Of a stretch of DNA of 28,430 bases, positions 6,649-16,682 are shown piece by piece. The notes under the pieces were generated by a model. The model was not told where the DNA came from. It did not search any database and was given only the letters and a program-made list of their open reading frames with translations. The position numbers were made by a program, and so were the translations under genes. Origin of the DNA: UBA4717 sp002404395 (lineage in GTDB: Bacteria > Bacillota > Clostridia > Oscillospirales > CAG-272); contig CALFNW010000155.1 in the NCBI GenBank assembly GCA_937902275.1, positions 1 to 28,430 of the forward strand. The letters are read 5' to 3'. How positions within the stretch are numbered: the stretch's first letter is position 1; the number at the start of each line of letters is the position of its first letter.

Positions 6649-9600
6649 TATGCTTTTATACCAACCTTTTCTTCTATTTCGCCGACTTCAAGTGAAAGTA
6701 TTTTGGAAATTCCCTTTTCGTACATAGTTACGCCGTAAAGCTTGTCTGCGATCTCCATCGTGGGACGGCGGTGCGTGATAACGATAAACTGATTGCGGTC
6801 AGAATAACGCTTGATATAATCGGCAAATCTGAAAACATTCGCCTCGTCAAGCGCCGCCTCGATCTCATCAAAAATGCAAAACGGAGTAGGATTTACTCTG
6901 AGTATCGCAAATATAAGCGCGATAGCCACAAACGACTGCTCGCCGCCCGACAACAGCATCAAACTCTTGATGATCTTTCCGGGAGGTGCCACACGTATCT
7001 CAATGCCGCAGGTCAGTACGTTTTCGGGATCCGACAACGACAGCTCGGCTTCACCGCCGCCGAAAAGCTCTCTGAATACGATCCTGAAATTCTTATTTAT
7101 CTCATCAAATGCCTTGATGAACACCTCGCGCATTTCGCCCTCAAGCTTTTCGATTATTTCAAGCAGTTCTCCGCGGCTCTTTTCAAGATCGGCAACCTGA
7201 CCCGACAGGAAATCATAGCGTTCCTTTACGCTTGCGTATTCCTCAACCGCATTCACGTTGACCGAACCGAGTCCCTTGATCTTGTTGCGGTACTCCGTCT
7301 GTTCGGCGGCAGCAGCAGCACGAGTCGCACCGGTAAGCCTTTCATAGCCGCACTCAAGTGCGGTAGTGTATGTGAGCTCGTACTCGTCCCACAGCCTTGA
7401 AGTCATTTTGTCAAGTTCTCCGTCAAGCGTTGCGCGTCTGCCCTCAAGCTTCGTATACTCTCTGACCACATTTTCCTTACGGTCGTTATTTTCACGCAGC
7501 CTCTCGCGAAGCTCCATGAGCTTTTTCTCTATCTCACGGCCGCGTTCCGAATTGGCGGTGCGCTCAGACTCAAGCGCGGCGAGCTTGCCTTCAAGCTCGG
7601 ATATGCGCACTCTGTCGTCTTCAATTACATTTTCCGCATTCGCGTTATCGCGGTCGAGTGCCGCGATCGCCTCGCGTGCCTCGGCTATAGAGCTTACTAT
7701 CTCCCCTGCACGCTCTTCGCGTTCGCTTTGGAGTGCCTGCAGGTTTTCGGCATCGCGTCTGATCTCCGCCGCCTTGATATTGCGGTCTGCCGATTCCTTT
7801 TCAAGCTTTTCAAGGCTGTATTCAAGCTCGTACTTTTCGCTGTCAAGCTCAAGTCTCTCCTCCGAAAGCTTACTCATCTCTGCTTCAAGTTCGGCGATCT
7901 TTCCGACAAGCTCTTCGCATTCCGCGCCGCTCTTGCTCACGCTTTCGCCCAATTCACGCAGATCGTTTTCAAGCCCTTCGACCGTTCTGCGGTCGCTTTC
8001 CGCCTGGCTCTTAAGCACTTCAAGCTGTGTCGCCTCGGCATTTCTGAGCGATTCGATTATGGCAAGATTGCTCCTGACCGTGCCGGAATCACGGTTAAGC
8101 TGTTCGATTTTGTTTTCACATTCTCCGAGCTTGGAGTTTATCTCTTCAAGCCGCTGCTTCAGTTTCTTGACCTCAGCTTCCAGATGCTCGGATTCGCTGC
8201 CGCGAGTCAATATTCCGCTTTCGCGTTTAGCCGAGCCACCGGTAAACGAACCGCCGGCATTTATGATCTGTCCGTCAAGCGTGACTATCCTCACCTTGTA
8301 CCCGGTTGCCTTCGCCATAGCAGTCGCATTATCTATATTGTCAAATAACAATGTAGCGCCGAGCAGATTGCCGACGATCTGCGCAAACTTAGGGTCAAAT
8401 TTCAGAACTTCGGTCGCAATTCCGCGAAAGCCCCTGTATCTGCCCGCCTCGGACGTGGATATTGGAGAGGTCCGTGCCTTCATTGAGGAGACCGGATAAA
8501 ATGTCGCTCTGCCGGCATTTTTGTATTTCAGATGCCGCATGGCTGCCTTTGCAGTCGATTCGTTGTCAACGACAATATTTTGGAGATTTGCGCCGAGTGC
8601 GGTCTCGACCGCAAGGCTGTATTCGGGCTCTGTCGTTATCAGCTTTGAAAGCGGACCGTATATATTGCCCGCTCCGTCGATCGCTCCGCCCGCATATTCG
8701 TTCATCACAAATCTTACGCTCTGCGAATATCCTTCAAGCAACTCGTCCATACGCTTCAGCGCAGAAATACGGTGTTCTTTTGAATTAAGCTCTATATAAC
8801 AGTTGTTGCTCTCGCCTTTAAGCGTCTCGCGCTCAGCTTCAAGCTTTGCACGCTTCTCATCAGTCTCTGAGCACAACGCCTTTGCGGAATTTATCTTTTC
8901 GTCGTAATCGTCTACCGTCTTCTCAGACTTTTCGATCCTGTTTTCTATCAAAGCAAGATCGTCGCGGTACTTTTCTATATTTTCGACAAGCGAGTTCTCT
9001 TTGGCATCGCCGCTGTTTTTTACCGTTTCAAGTGCCGCCGTGCGCAACTTGAATTCGATCACCGTCTGCTCGTCGCTCTTATATTTTTCAAGCTTTCCGT
9101 CAATTCGCGACTCGTATTCGCTTATCCGTTCTTTAAACTCAAGCCGCTTTTTTTCGGCTTCGTTCTCTTCGGCAAGCAAAGCGTCAAGTAAAGACGATAC
9201 CCTTGCGACTTCTTCCTTTGCGCTTTCGGTTGCGGAATTTGCCTCTGTAAGTTTAAGTTCAAGATTTTCTATTTCTTCTGTGCGCAAGCGCTTCATGGTT
9301 TCGCGGTGCGCAATATTGTTCTGCGCCACTTTTGAAGAACTGTCAAGCTCGTGAAGCTCATTCATCGCAGAAGTTATAAGCGAGGTAAATCGCTCATACT
9401 CCATTTTGTTTTCCTGAGACTGCTTGAACGAGCGTTCGTTCTGCGCTTCAAGCGAAGCGATCGTTTCTTCAAGTCCCTCAAGCTCCTCACGGGCAACCGC
9501 ATACGCATCCGCCGCTTTTTTCGACTCTGCGGTAATGCGGTCAATGTCATATATCCACAGTGATATGTCAGCGCGCTTCTTCACCTCGTAATATTCAAGG

Positions 9601-10250
9601 TACTTTCTTGCCTTTTCAGCTTCCTTTTCAAGCGGACCCACACGCGAGGCAAGCTCGCTTACGATATCATTCGCACGCGTCAGATTGTCGTTTACACCCG
9701 CGAGCTTTTTTTCGGCTTCGTTTTTTTTGTATTTGTATTTTGCAATTCCGGCGGCTTCTTCAAATATACCGCGTCGTTCCTCGCTTTTGAGCGAAATTAT
9801 CTCCGCGATCCTGCCCTGTCCTATTATCGAATACCCCGTTCTGCCGACACCGGTGTTCATAAACAGCTCGTGGATATCCTTAAGTCTGACCGGTTTTCGG
9901 TTTATGTAGTATTCGCTGTCGCCCGAACGGAAATATTTTCGCGTTACGGTGACTTCATCATACGGAATATCGGCACGTCCCGCTTCCTCGGTGTTATCAA
10001 ATGTGACCGATACCTCGGCAAAGCTCATCTGGCGGCGTTTATCGGTTCCGCCGAAGATAACGTCCTCCATTTTCGTGCCACGGATGTTCCGTGACGAGAT
10101 CTCTCCGAGCACCCAACGCATAGCATCGGAAATGTTGGATTTACCGCTTCCGTTAGGACCGACCACAATGGTAGAGCCGCGGTCAAAGCTCAGCACGGTT
10201 TTATCCGGAAACGATTTGAAACCGTTAAGCTCAAGCGATTTTAAAATCAC
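6648..10250 (-). CDS. smc: Chromosome segregation ATPase SMC
   Basis: Condensin ATPase that works with ScpA and ScpB to organise and segregate the chromosome. The 1200 residues show the complete layout: N-terminal head beginning MILKSLELNGFKSFPDKT with Walker A GPNGSGKSN (31-39) and the Q-loop region INRKPVRLKDIHELF; a coiled coil (about 170-510) rich in Glu, Lys and Leu; the hinge (about 515-640, with GPLSKLI, ALGANLQNIVV, GGSFTGGSAKRESGIL); a returning coiled coil; and the C-terminal head with LLSGGEQSFVAIAL (about 1100) and Walker B FCIFDEIEAALDEAN. The start is GTG with GGGAGG upstream and overlaps the radical SAM stop by four bases. Length is typical. Confidence 0.98.
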   Translation of the reverse strand: MILKSLELNGFKSFPDKTVLSFDRGSTIVVGPNGSGKSNISDAMRWVLGEISSRNIRGTKMEDVIFGGTDKRRQMSFAEVSVTFDNTEEAGRADIPYDEVTVTRKYFRSGDSEYYINRKPVRLKDIHELFMNTGVGRTGYSIIGQGRIAEIISLKSEERRGIFEEAAGIAKYKYKKNEAEKKLAGVNDNLTRANDIVSELASRVGPLEKEAEKARKYLEYYEVKKRADISLWIYDIDRITAESKKAADAYAVAREELEGLEETIASLEAQNERSFKQSQENKMEYERFTSLITSAMNELHELDSSSKVAQNNIAHRETMKRLRTEEIENLELKLTEANSATESAKEEVARVSSLLDALLAEENEAEKKRLEFKERISEYESRIDGKLEKYKSDEQTVIEFKLRTAALETVKNSGDAKENSLVENIEKYRDDLALIENRIEKSEKTVDDYDEKINSAKALCSETDEKRAKLEAERETLKGESNNCYIELNSKEHRISALKRMDELLEGYSQSVRFVMNEYAGGAIDGAGNIYGPLSKLITTEPEYSLAVETALGANLQNIVVDNESTAKAAMRHLKYKNAGRATFYPVSSMKARTSPISTSEAGRYRGFRGIATEVLKFDPKFAQIVGNLLGATLLFDNIDNATAMAKATGYKVRIVTLDGQIINAGGSFTGGSAKRESGILTRGSESEHLEAEVKKLKQRLEEINSKLGECENKIEQLNRDSGTVRSNLAIIESLRNAEATQLEVLKSQAESDRRTVEGLENDLRELGESVSKSGAECEELVGKIAELEAEMSKLSEERLELDSEKYELEYSLEKLEKESADRNIKAAEIRRDAENLQALQSEREERAGEIVSSIAEAREAIAALDRDNANAENVIEDDRVRISELEGKLAALESERTANSERGREIEKKLMELRERLRENNDRKENVVREYTKLEGRRATLDGELDKMTSRLWDEYELTYTTALECGYERLTGATRAAAAAEQTEYRNKIKGLGSVNVNAVEEYASVKERYDFLSGQVADLEKSRGELLEIIEKLEGEMREVFIKAFDEINKNFRIVFRELFGGGEAELSLSDPENVLTCGIEIRVAPPGKIIKSLMLLSGGEQSFVAIALIFAILRVNPTPFCIFDEIEAALDEANVFRFADYIKRYSDRNQFIVITHRRPTMEIADKLYGVTMYEKGISKILSLEVGEIEEKVGIKA

Positions 10251-11284
10251 GGCTGTACCTCCCTTCGGACATTTACCGATAATAATATATTATACCGTAT
10301 AAACGAGTCGTTTTCAATAACTTTTATTTTTTTTACACAATATTCATTTTGAAGTCTTTCGCGGTTGCGTCCGCGATGTCCCAGAACCTTTGAGGTCTCA
10401 CCGCACGCGGCATAAATTTCAAGCTCGCTGTCTCGCAGCTTGTCAGCGATCCGTTTTTCCTCTATTGCCGCTTTAATGATATCATAATAGATCTCGGTTT
10501 CGACTAACTCGCCGAGTGCGCTGTGATAACCCTCAAACGCCTGCGATTCGGCAAGGTCCACACCCGATTGAAGTCCTAAACGTATACATTCCACTCCGCG
10601 CAGAATAAAATGCTTTTTTATCTCCTTACAACGATAAACCGCTTCTTCTGTCGTAAGCGGTGCGTATTCGCCGCGGACAGTAAGCGCTTCAAGCCCGGTG
10701 CCGCTCAATACCACTGTCGGATATATTCTGGTAGCCGCCGCACCGTAATCGCAGATAATTCGTGCGGTTTCAAGCTCATCTTCAAGCGATGAACCCGGAA
10801 GTCCCACCATCATCTGCCCTACAAGCTCAAAGCCCGCATCAACAACAAGCTTCATCGCCGTGCGTGAAGCCTCGGAATCATGACCTCTCCTCGAAAGCGC
10901 AAGCACACGATCGTTCATGCTCTGTATGCCAAGCTCGACCGTTTTGACCGGATACCGCTTGAGAAATTTGATGATATCTTCGTTTATATAATCGGGACGG
11001 GTCGAAAGGCGTATGGAACCGACCCTGCCGAGCCGCACGTATTTTTGCGCAGACTCAAGCAGTTCCGTCATGCGCTCTTCACCGATGCCGGTGAAACTTC
11101 CTCCGAAAAAGGCGATCTGCACTTCGGTGCTCTCGCCGATCGTCTCAAGCGAGGCGGCTATTTCACATTCAACCAGCCCCGCATCAAAGTCCTTACATCC
11201 GGATATCGTGCGCTGATTACAGAAAATGCAGTCGTTCGGACATCCGAGATGCGGTATGAATATGGGAATATTTACGTGTCTCAT
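10247..11284 (-). CDS. Radical SAM protein, Elp3-like (COG1243-type), no acetyltransferase domain
   Basis: A 345-residue radical S-adenosylmethionine protein. The cluster motif CPNDCIFC (Cys15, Cys19, Cys22; CX3CX2C) follows IPIFIPHLG at the N-terminus. Further conserved stretches are FFGGSFTGI, LSTRPDYI, VELGIQSMNDRVLALSRRGH and GFELVGQMMVGLPGSS, the pattern of the Elp3/YhcC-like group. The C-terminal GNAT domain of true Elp3 is missing, so calling it a tRNA-wobble modification enzyme is uncertain. This gene sits between rnc and smc in many Clostridia as I recall, so the position is expected, but its substrate is unknown to me. It overlaps both neighbours by four bases. Confidence 0.88.
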   Translation of the reverse strand: MRHVNIPIFIPHLGCPNDCIFCNQRTISGCKDFDAGLVECEIAASLETIGESTEVQIAFFGGSFTGIGEERMTELLESAQKYVRLGRVGSIRLSTRPDYINEDIIKFLKRYPVKTVELGIQSMNDRVLALSRRGHDSEASRTAMKLVVDAGFELVGQMMVGLPGSSLEDELETARIICDYGAAATRIYPTVVLSGTGLEALTVRGEYAPLTTEEAVYRCKEIKKHFILRGVECIRLGLQSGVDLAESQAFEGYHSALGELVETEIYYDIIKAAIEEKRIADKLRDSELEIYAACGETSKVLGHRGRNRERLQNEYCVKKIKVIENDSFIRYNILLSVNVRREVQP

Positions 11285-12027
11285 TTGCCGAAGTATCCGA
11301 GTGCTTCACGGGCCGCCGTCTGCTCTGCGGCACGCTTGCTTCTGCCGATACCGTGACCGATCACATTGCTGTTAAGCCTTGCCTCGACCTCAAAGATCTT
11401 GTCATGATCCGGTCCGCGCTCAGCCACAAGCACATATTCAAGCCGCTCGCCCTCCGCCTGCTGAATGATCTGCTGCAATTCCGTCTTGTAGTCGGTCATC
11501 AGTCCTGACGAAACATATTCGCGTATCTCAGGCTCGATAAGCGGCATCAGGAAAGCGCCGACCGTCTCTTTATTGTTGCCGGAGTCCACATATATCGCCG
11601 CGAGCAGCGCTTCAAATGCGTCGGCAAGAATCGACGGACGCTCACGTCCGCCGCCCAGACACTCGCCGTGACCGAGCCTGAGATAATCTCCGAGCGCGAT
11701 CTTGTGCGCCAGCTTTGCAAGCATCTTTTCGCATACCACATTTGCGCGGATCTTTGTAAGCTCACCTTCGGGAAGCCGTTTGTAATCGGCAAAAATGTGT
11801 TCGCTTACAAGCACCGACAGCACCGAATCGCCGAGAAATTCAAGTCTTTCGTTATACGGAACCTCAATATTCCGGTTTCGCATCTCATTCGCATACGACG
11901 AATGAGTGAGCGCAGTTTCGATAAGCGTGCGATCGCAGAATTTGTGACCGACCACTTCCTCTATTTCCTCTATACCGCGTATAGTTCCTTCCGCAGCCGT
12001 TATCGACTTTTCATTTTTATTTTTCAA
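11281..12027 (-). CDS. rnc: Ribonuclease III
   Basis: Double-strand-specific endonuclease that processes rRNA precursors and structured mRNAs. The 248 residues contain the RNase III signature NERLEFLGDS (59-68), catalytic acidic residues again in PSILADAFEALLAAIYVD (131-148), and a C-terminal double-stranded-RNA-binding domain (about 178-246: DYKTELQQIIQ, FEVEARLNSNVIGHGIGRSKRAAEQTAAREAL). The start is a TTG overlapping the plsX stop (A-TTG-A), which leaves a 25-residue acidic N-terminal extension; the ribosome binding site is weak, consistent with coupling to plsX. In most Clostridia acpP lies between plsX and rnc; here it does not. Confidence 0.96.
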   Translation of the reverse strand: MKNKNEKSITAAEGTIRGIEEIEEVVGHKFCDRTLIETALTHSSYANEMRNRNIEVPYNERLEFLGDSVLSVLVSEHIFADYKRLPEGELTKIRANVVCEKMLAKLAHKIALGDYLRLGHGECLGGGRERPSILADAFEALLAAIYVDSGNNKETVGAFLMPLIEPEIREYVSSGLMTDYKTELQQIIQQAEGERLEYVLVAERGPDHDKIFEVEARLNSNVIGHGIGRSKRAAEQTAAREALGYFGK

Positions 12028-13016
12028 TTTTCCGAAAGCCTTTCTTCAATTTCCGATATCAGTCCGGTGTCGCAGAACACCTTGGCTTGACGTACCGCAT
12101 TCATGATCGCCTTTGCGTCCGAGCTGCCGTGCGCCTTTATTACCGGCTTTGATATACCGAGAAACGGAGCGCCGCCGTATTCCGAAGCGTCAAAATTGCG
12201 TTTCAGCTCGCGGAGCCCTCCGAGCAAAGTTAGAGACGAGAGCTTTGTAAGCGCATTTCTGAGCAATACGCCCTTGAAACGTCTCATGATAAACTTCCCC
12301 ATGCCCTCTATCGTCTTGAGCAGGATATTTCCTACAAAGCCGTCGCACACCAGCACATCGCATTTGCCGAACGGTACTTCTTTGCCTTCTACATTGCCGA
12401 TAAAGTTAACTCTTGAGTCCTCGCTCAACAGCTTATAGGTATCCTGAACGAGCTTTGTACCCTTATGCTCCTCGGTACCGTTGTTTAACAGCCCTATCCT
12501 TGCGGCACCTTGTCCGAACTGCTTTTTCATATATATTCCGCCCATAACGGCAAACTGCACGAGTGCTTCAGGCTCGGGGTAAAGATTTGAACCCGAGTCG
12601 ATAAGCAAGGTCGGATTTTCAAGCGGAAGCACGGTCGCGAGCGCCGCACGTTTTACCCCCGCGATATTCTTGACATATACCGTCGCTCCGGTCATAAGTG
12701 CGCCGGTATTACCCGCGCTTACAAATGCGTCGCCGCGTCCCTCCGCCAAAAGCTTTAGTCCTATCGCCATCGAAGAATTTTTCTTTGCCGCAACGACCGC
12801 GCGCGGATTGTCCTCCATGGTGAGCACCTCGGGAGCATCGACTATCTCAGCTGCGGAAATATCGATTTTTTCTTTTTCCGACACCGCACGTATTACTTTT
12901 TCCTCGCCTACCAGAATAAGCTTTATGTCGTCAAAACGCTTTATTGCTTCCGCCGCGCCTTTAAGTAATTCAAGCGGAGCGTTGTCTCCGCTCATCACAT
13001 CAAGTATACAAATCAT
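12024..13016 (-). CDS. plsX: Phosphate acyltransferase PlsX
   Basis: Converts acyl-ACP and phosphate to acyl-phosphate, the acyl donor for PlsY in phospholipid synthesis; peripheral membrane enzyme. The 330 residues open with ICILDVMSGDNAPLELLKGA, a variant of the usual DAMGGDxAP motif. They include EVLTMEDNPRAVVAAKKNSSM, FVSAGNTGALMTGATV, NGTEEHKGTKL and LVCDGFVGNILLKTIEG, followed by YGGAPFLGISKPVIKAHGSS. The start is ATG with GGAG four bases upstream. No fapR or acpP is adjacent. Confidence 0.97.
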   Translation of the reverse strand: MICILDVMSGDNAPLELLKGAAEAIKRFDDIKLILVGEEKVIRAVSEKEKIDISAAEIVDAPEVLTMEDNPRAVVAAKKNSSMAIGLKLLAEGRGDAFVSAGNTGALMTGATVYVKNIAGVKRAALATVLPLENPTLLIDSGSNLYPEPEALVQFAVMGGIYMKKQFGQGAARIGLLNNGTEEHKGTKLVQDTYKLLSEDSRVNFIGNVEGKEVPFGKCDVLVCDGFVGNILLKTIEGMGKFIMRRFKGVLLRNALTKLSSLTLLGGLRELKRNFDASEYGGAPFLGISKPVIKAHGSSDAKAIMNAVRQAKVFCDTGLISEIEERLSEN

Positions 13017-13058
13017 ATTACTCCGATCGCCGCCGCAGACGGCACATCAATTCTTATT

Positions 13059-14399
13059 TTATCGTACAACATCCTCAAATACGACATCGCTCACCGCTTT
13101 TATGTATTCAAGCGAACGCTCAGCGATCGCGTCAAGTCTGCCGCGTTTACCGCCCTTGACTTTGACGGAAAGCGGTGCGATAAGTCCGAAATTTGCATTC
13201 ATCGGCTGAAAGGCGGTAACATTCGGATCACTCACATATGCCGCCATTGAACCGATAACGCTGATATCGTCAAAAATAATATTCTCCTTTGAGAGGGCAC
13301 GGCGCGCCGCATTCAATCCAGCGGTAAAACCGGAAGCGCAGGATTCAACATAGCCCTCGACACCGGTAAGCTGACCGGCGAAAAACAGATCGGGGTTTCT
13401 TCTGAGCGAGTAGTCCGCTCCAAGCAGTCCCGGAGAATTTATAAAAGTGTTTCTGTGCATAACGCCGTAGCGCAAAAACTCGGCGTTTTCAAGTCCCGGG
13501 ATCCTCGAAAACACCCGCTTCTGCTCCGGAAACTTCAGATGAGTCTGAAATCCGACCAGATTATACATAGTTTTTCCGAGGTTCTCCTGACGCAATTGCA
13601 CCACCGCATAAGGCTCGCGTCCCGTGCGCGGATCAACGAGTCCTACCGGTTTAAGCGGTCCGTAAAGCAGAGTTTCAAAACCGCGCTTTGCCATTATTTC
13701 TACCGGCATACATCCCTCAAACACCGTTAATTCGCCGTCCGAGTTCATATCCGGAGCATGGACCTCCGCCGCCTCTGCATTTATCAGCGCGTTATAGAAG
13801 TTTTCATATTCCTCGCGGGTGAACGGGCAATTGATATATGCCGCCTCTCCTTTGCCGTAACGTGAAGCGGTAAACGCCTTTGACATATTGATCGTTTCGG
13901 CATCGACTATAGGCGCCGCGGCATCAAAAAAGTGAAGATAATCGCGTCCCGTCACTTTCGCTATCCGCTCGGAAAGCGCGTCCGAAGTAAGCGGACCGGT
14001 TGCAATGACGGTAATACCGTCCGTGATCTCAACTACCTCCTCGCTTCTGACTTCGATTCGGTCGCAGTGTCTGATCTTATCGGTAATGTAATCCGAAAAC
14101 GCATATCTGTCGACCGCGAGCGCGCCGCCTGCCGGGACCTCGGACGCATATGCCGCTTCCATGACCAGCGACCCCATCAGCCCAAGCTCGGCTTTCAGCA
14201 GTCCCACCGCATTGTATATCTGGTTCGATCGCAGGGAGTTTGAGCATACAAGCTCAGCAAAGCCTTCATAGTGATGCGCGGGAGTGTACTTGGCAGGCTT
14301 CATCTCATAAAGCGTTACGTCAATACCGCGCTTCGCCGCCTGCCATGCCGCCTCGCAACCGGCGAGCCCCGCGCCGACAACATTTATTTTTTTATTCAT
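13059..14399 (-). CDS. trmFO: Folate-dependent tRNA (uracil-5-)-methyltransferase TrmFO
   Basis: FAD- and methylenetetrahydrofolate-dependent enzyme that makes m5U54 in the T-loop of tRNA. The 446 residues begin with the FAD-binding motif VVGAGLAGCEAAWQAAKRG and the family pattern LYEMKPAKYTPAHH. They continue with FAELVCSNSLRS, VPAGGALAVDRYAFSD, FFDAAAPIVDAETI, FEGCMPVEIMAKRG and NPDLFFAGQLTGVEGYVESCASG. Length is normal. Its ATG overlaps the last eight bases of topA, and topA-trmFO adjacency is common in Firmicutes. A gap of 42 bases with no special signal separates it from plsX. Confidence 0.97.
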   Translation of the reverse strand: MNKKINVVGAGLAGCEAAWQAAKRGIDVTLYEMKPAKYTPAHHYEGFAELVCSNSLRSNQIYNAVGLLKAELGLMGSLVMEAAYASEVPAGGALAVDRYAFSDYITDKIRHCDRIEVRSEEVVEITDGITVIATGPLTSDALSERIAKVTGRDYLHFFDAAAPIVDAETINMSKAFTASRYGKGEAAYINCPFTREEYENFYNALINAEAAEVHAPDMNSDGELTVFEGCMPVEIMAKRGFETLLYGPLKPVGLVDPRTGREPYAVVQLRQENLGKTMYNLVGFQTHLKFPEQKRVFSRIPGLENAEFLRYGVMHRNTFINSPGLLGADYSLRRNPDLFFAGQLTGVEGYVESCASGFTAGLNAARRALSKENIIFDDISVIGSMAAYVSDPNVTAFQPMNANFGLIAPLSVKVKGGKRGRLDAIAERSLEYIKAVSDVVFEDVVR

Positions 14400-16671
14400 T
14401 ATCGCTCTTTTTTTCCTTTTTGAACGAGCAACCCTCGCCTCGGCAATAAATTAAGTTCTTGCCCTTTTTGATGAAAAGCGGCTCTCCGCATTCGGGGCAA
14501 TACTCGCCCGCAGGCATATCCCATGAAGAAAAGTCACACTCGGGATAACGCTCACAGCTGTAAAACACCGTTTTGCTGCGTCCGTGCTTCTGTATGATCT
14601 TTGCACCGCACTTAGGACACGGGACTCCTATGTCCTTGGTGATCTGCTTTGTGTTCTTGCAGCTCGGATAGTTCGAGCAGGCAAGGAAAGAACCGTATCT
14701 TCCGTTTCGCATTACCATACGGCTGCCGCACTTTTCACATACTTCACCCGTTTCGGTAACGGGAGCTTCGGCACCCTCGGCGTCCTTATTTTCAACCTTG
14801 GGCGCTTCAAGCGGTTTGGTGTTTTTGCATTTCGGATAGTTCGGACAAGCCGCAAATTTCCCGAAGCGGCCTTCCTTTACGATCATGCGGCTACCGCACT
14901 TTTCGCAGATCATATCGGTCTGCTCGACCGGAAGCTCGTAGTTATCGGAATCGTCTTCGGCAAGCGCTTTTTCAAGACTTGCCGAAAAATCAGCATAAAA
15001 ATTCGACAGCACCGATTCAAGCGTGTCTTCACCATGCTCTATTCCGTCAAGCTTGCTTTCCATATCCGCCGTAAAGCGGTAATTGACTATATGCGGGAAT
15101 TTGTCCACCATGAGCTTGGTGGTAACTTCGCCGAGCGTAGTGGGTTTCAGCGATTTCCCCTCGCGCTTTACATAGTCGCGCGATATAATTGTCGTAATTA
15201 TCGGAGAATATGTGCTCGGTCTGCCGATCCCCATTTCTTCAAGAAATTTGATAAGTGAAGCTTCGGTGTATCTCGGCGGAGCCTGAGTAAAATGTTGTTC
15301 GGAAAGCGTATTGCGGTTAACCAGATTCTCACCCTCGGTAAGTTTCGGAAGTTTTGCGCGCTTTTCGCCCTCCGGCTCATCCGACGGCGTGCCCTCGTCC
15401 GCCGACTCCTCATAAAGTGTTTTGTAGCCGGCAAATTTTATCGAGTATCCGCCCGAACGGAAGATATATTCTCCGCAGGCAATATCTGCGCTGATCGTGT
15501 CTATCTCCGCAGACGCCATCTGACTTGCAAGAAATCTTGACCATATAAGCTTGTATAGCTTATACTGATCGGCAGTCAGCTTCGCCTTTATCATATCCGG
15601 CTCAAGCGTAACGTCGGAAGGACGTATCGCCTCATGCGCATCCTGCGCATTTGCCTTGGTTTTGTACACACGCCGCGACGGCGGATAGTATTTTTCTCCG
15701 TACTTAGATACAATATAATCATGTGCGGCGGCGGCAGCATCGTCGGAAATTCTCAGCGAATCGGTACGCATATAGGTTATAAGACCGTGGACTCCGCCGT
15801 ACTCCGAGCCGAGATTTATTCCCTCATACAGCTCTTGGGCAACCTTCATAATACGCTGAGATTGAAAGCCGAGCTTTCTCGAAGCCTCCTGCTGCATCGT
15901 AGAGGTCGTAAAAGGCGGAGCCGGATTTTTAAGTCTGAGTGCTTTTTTGACCGATTTGACCGTGAACTCTCTGCCGTCAACCGCATCGGCGACGCGCTTT
16001 GCCTCGTCTGCACTCTTAAGCTCGGTCTTCTCGCCGCCTATACCGTAAAACTTTGCGCCGACTTTGGTCCTGTCGCGGTTTTCGAGCTCCACGTCGATGG
16101 TCCAATATTCATCGGGAACAAAATCGCGTATTTCATTTTCACGCTCCACGATGATCCTTGTAGCAACAGACTGCACTCTGCCGGCGGACAAACCGCTCTT
16201 TACCCGTTTCCAAAGATACGGGCTGAGCTTGTAGCCGACTATGCGGTCAAGTATTCTGCGTGCCTGTTGCGCATTTACCAGATCAATATCTATCTCGCGC
16301 GGATTTTTTATCGCGTTTTTTATTGCGGTCTTGGTGATCTCGTTGAATGTAACACGGCGTATCTTTTCTTCAGGCAAGTCAAGCGCATATGCCAGATGCC
16401 ATGATATCGCCTCTCCCTCGCGGTCAGGGTCGGTTGCAAGGTAGACTTTATTTGCGTTTTTGGCTTCCTTTTTCAGCTCTTTTATCAAGTCTCCCTTGCC
16501 TCTGATGTTTATATATTTCGGAGCAAAGCCGTTTTCTATATCTACACCGAAGGTGCTCTTCGGAAGATCTCTGACGTGCCCCTTTGAAGCAACTACCTTA
16601 TATCCGGATCCGAGGTAGCTTTTGATCGTGCTTGCCTTGGACGGAGACTCCACTATCAGTAAGTTTGCCAT
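14392..16671 (-). CDS. topA: DNA topoisomerase I (type IA) with four zinc ribbons
   Basis: Relaxes negative supercoils by single-strand passage. The Toprim domain (LLIVESPSKASTI, ATDPDREGEAISWHL with the metal-binding DxD/E pattern at about 81-86) is followed by the core domains, with the catalytic tyrosine Tyr300 in GLITYMRTDSLRISD. After the core come three C4 zinc ribbons of the CEKCGSRM...CPNYPKC type (starting near 587, 643 and 684) and a final CPECGEPLF...YCRGEGC unit near 724. At 759 residues it has the usual Clostridia length. The start is ATG after AAAGGA. It follows dprA closely, the classic dprA-topA order. Confidence 0.97.
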   Translation of the reverse strand: MANLLIVESPSKASTIKSYLGSGYKVVASKGHVRDLPKSTFGVDIENGFAPKYINIRGKGDLIKELKKEAKNANKVYLATDPDREGEAISWHLAYALDLPEEKIRRVTFNEITKTAIKNAIKNPREIDIDLVNAQQARRILDRIVGYKLSPYLWKRVKSGLSAGRVQSVATRIIVERENEIRDFVPDEYWTIDVELENRDRTKVGAKFYGIGGEKTELKSADEAKRVADAVDGREFTVKSVKKALRLKNPAPPFTTSTMQQEASRKLGFQSQRIMKVAQELYEGINLGSEYGGVHGLITYMRTDSLRISDDAAAAAHDYIVSKYGEKYYPPSRRVYKTKANAQDAHEAIRPSDVTLEPDMIKAKLTADQYKLYKLIWSRFLASQMASAEIDTISADIACGEYIFRSGGYSIKFAGYKTLYEESADEGTPSDEPEGEKRAKLPKLTEGENLVNRNTLSEQHFTQAPPRYTEASLIKFLEEMGIGRPSTYSPIITTIISRDYVKREGKSLKPTTLGEVTTKLMVDKFPHIVNYRFTADMESKLDGIEHGEDTLESVLSNFYADFSASLEKALAEDDSDNYELPVEQTDMICEKCGSRMIVKEGRFGKFAACPNYPKCKNTKPLEAPKVENKDAEGAEAPVTETGEVCEKCGSRMVMRNGRYGSFLACSNYPSCKNTKQITKDIGVPCPKCGAKIIQKHGRSKTVFYSCERYPECDFSSWDMPAGEYCPECGEPLFIKKGKNLIYCRGEGCSFKKEKKSDNE

Positions 16672-16682
16672 TTGAGTTAAAT

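Noticed and set aside
7366..8499. 377-codon plus-strand open frame rich in serine
   Set aside because: It is an antisense shadow of the SMC coiled coil; the Ser/Leu-rich composition comes from the complement of Glu/Lys/Leu codons.
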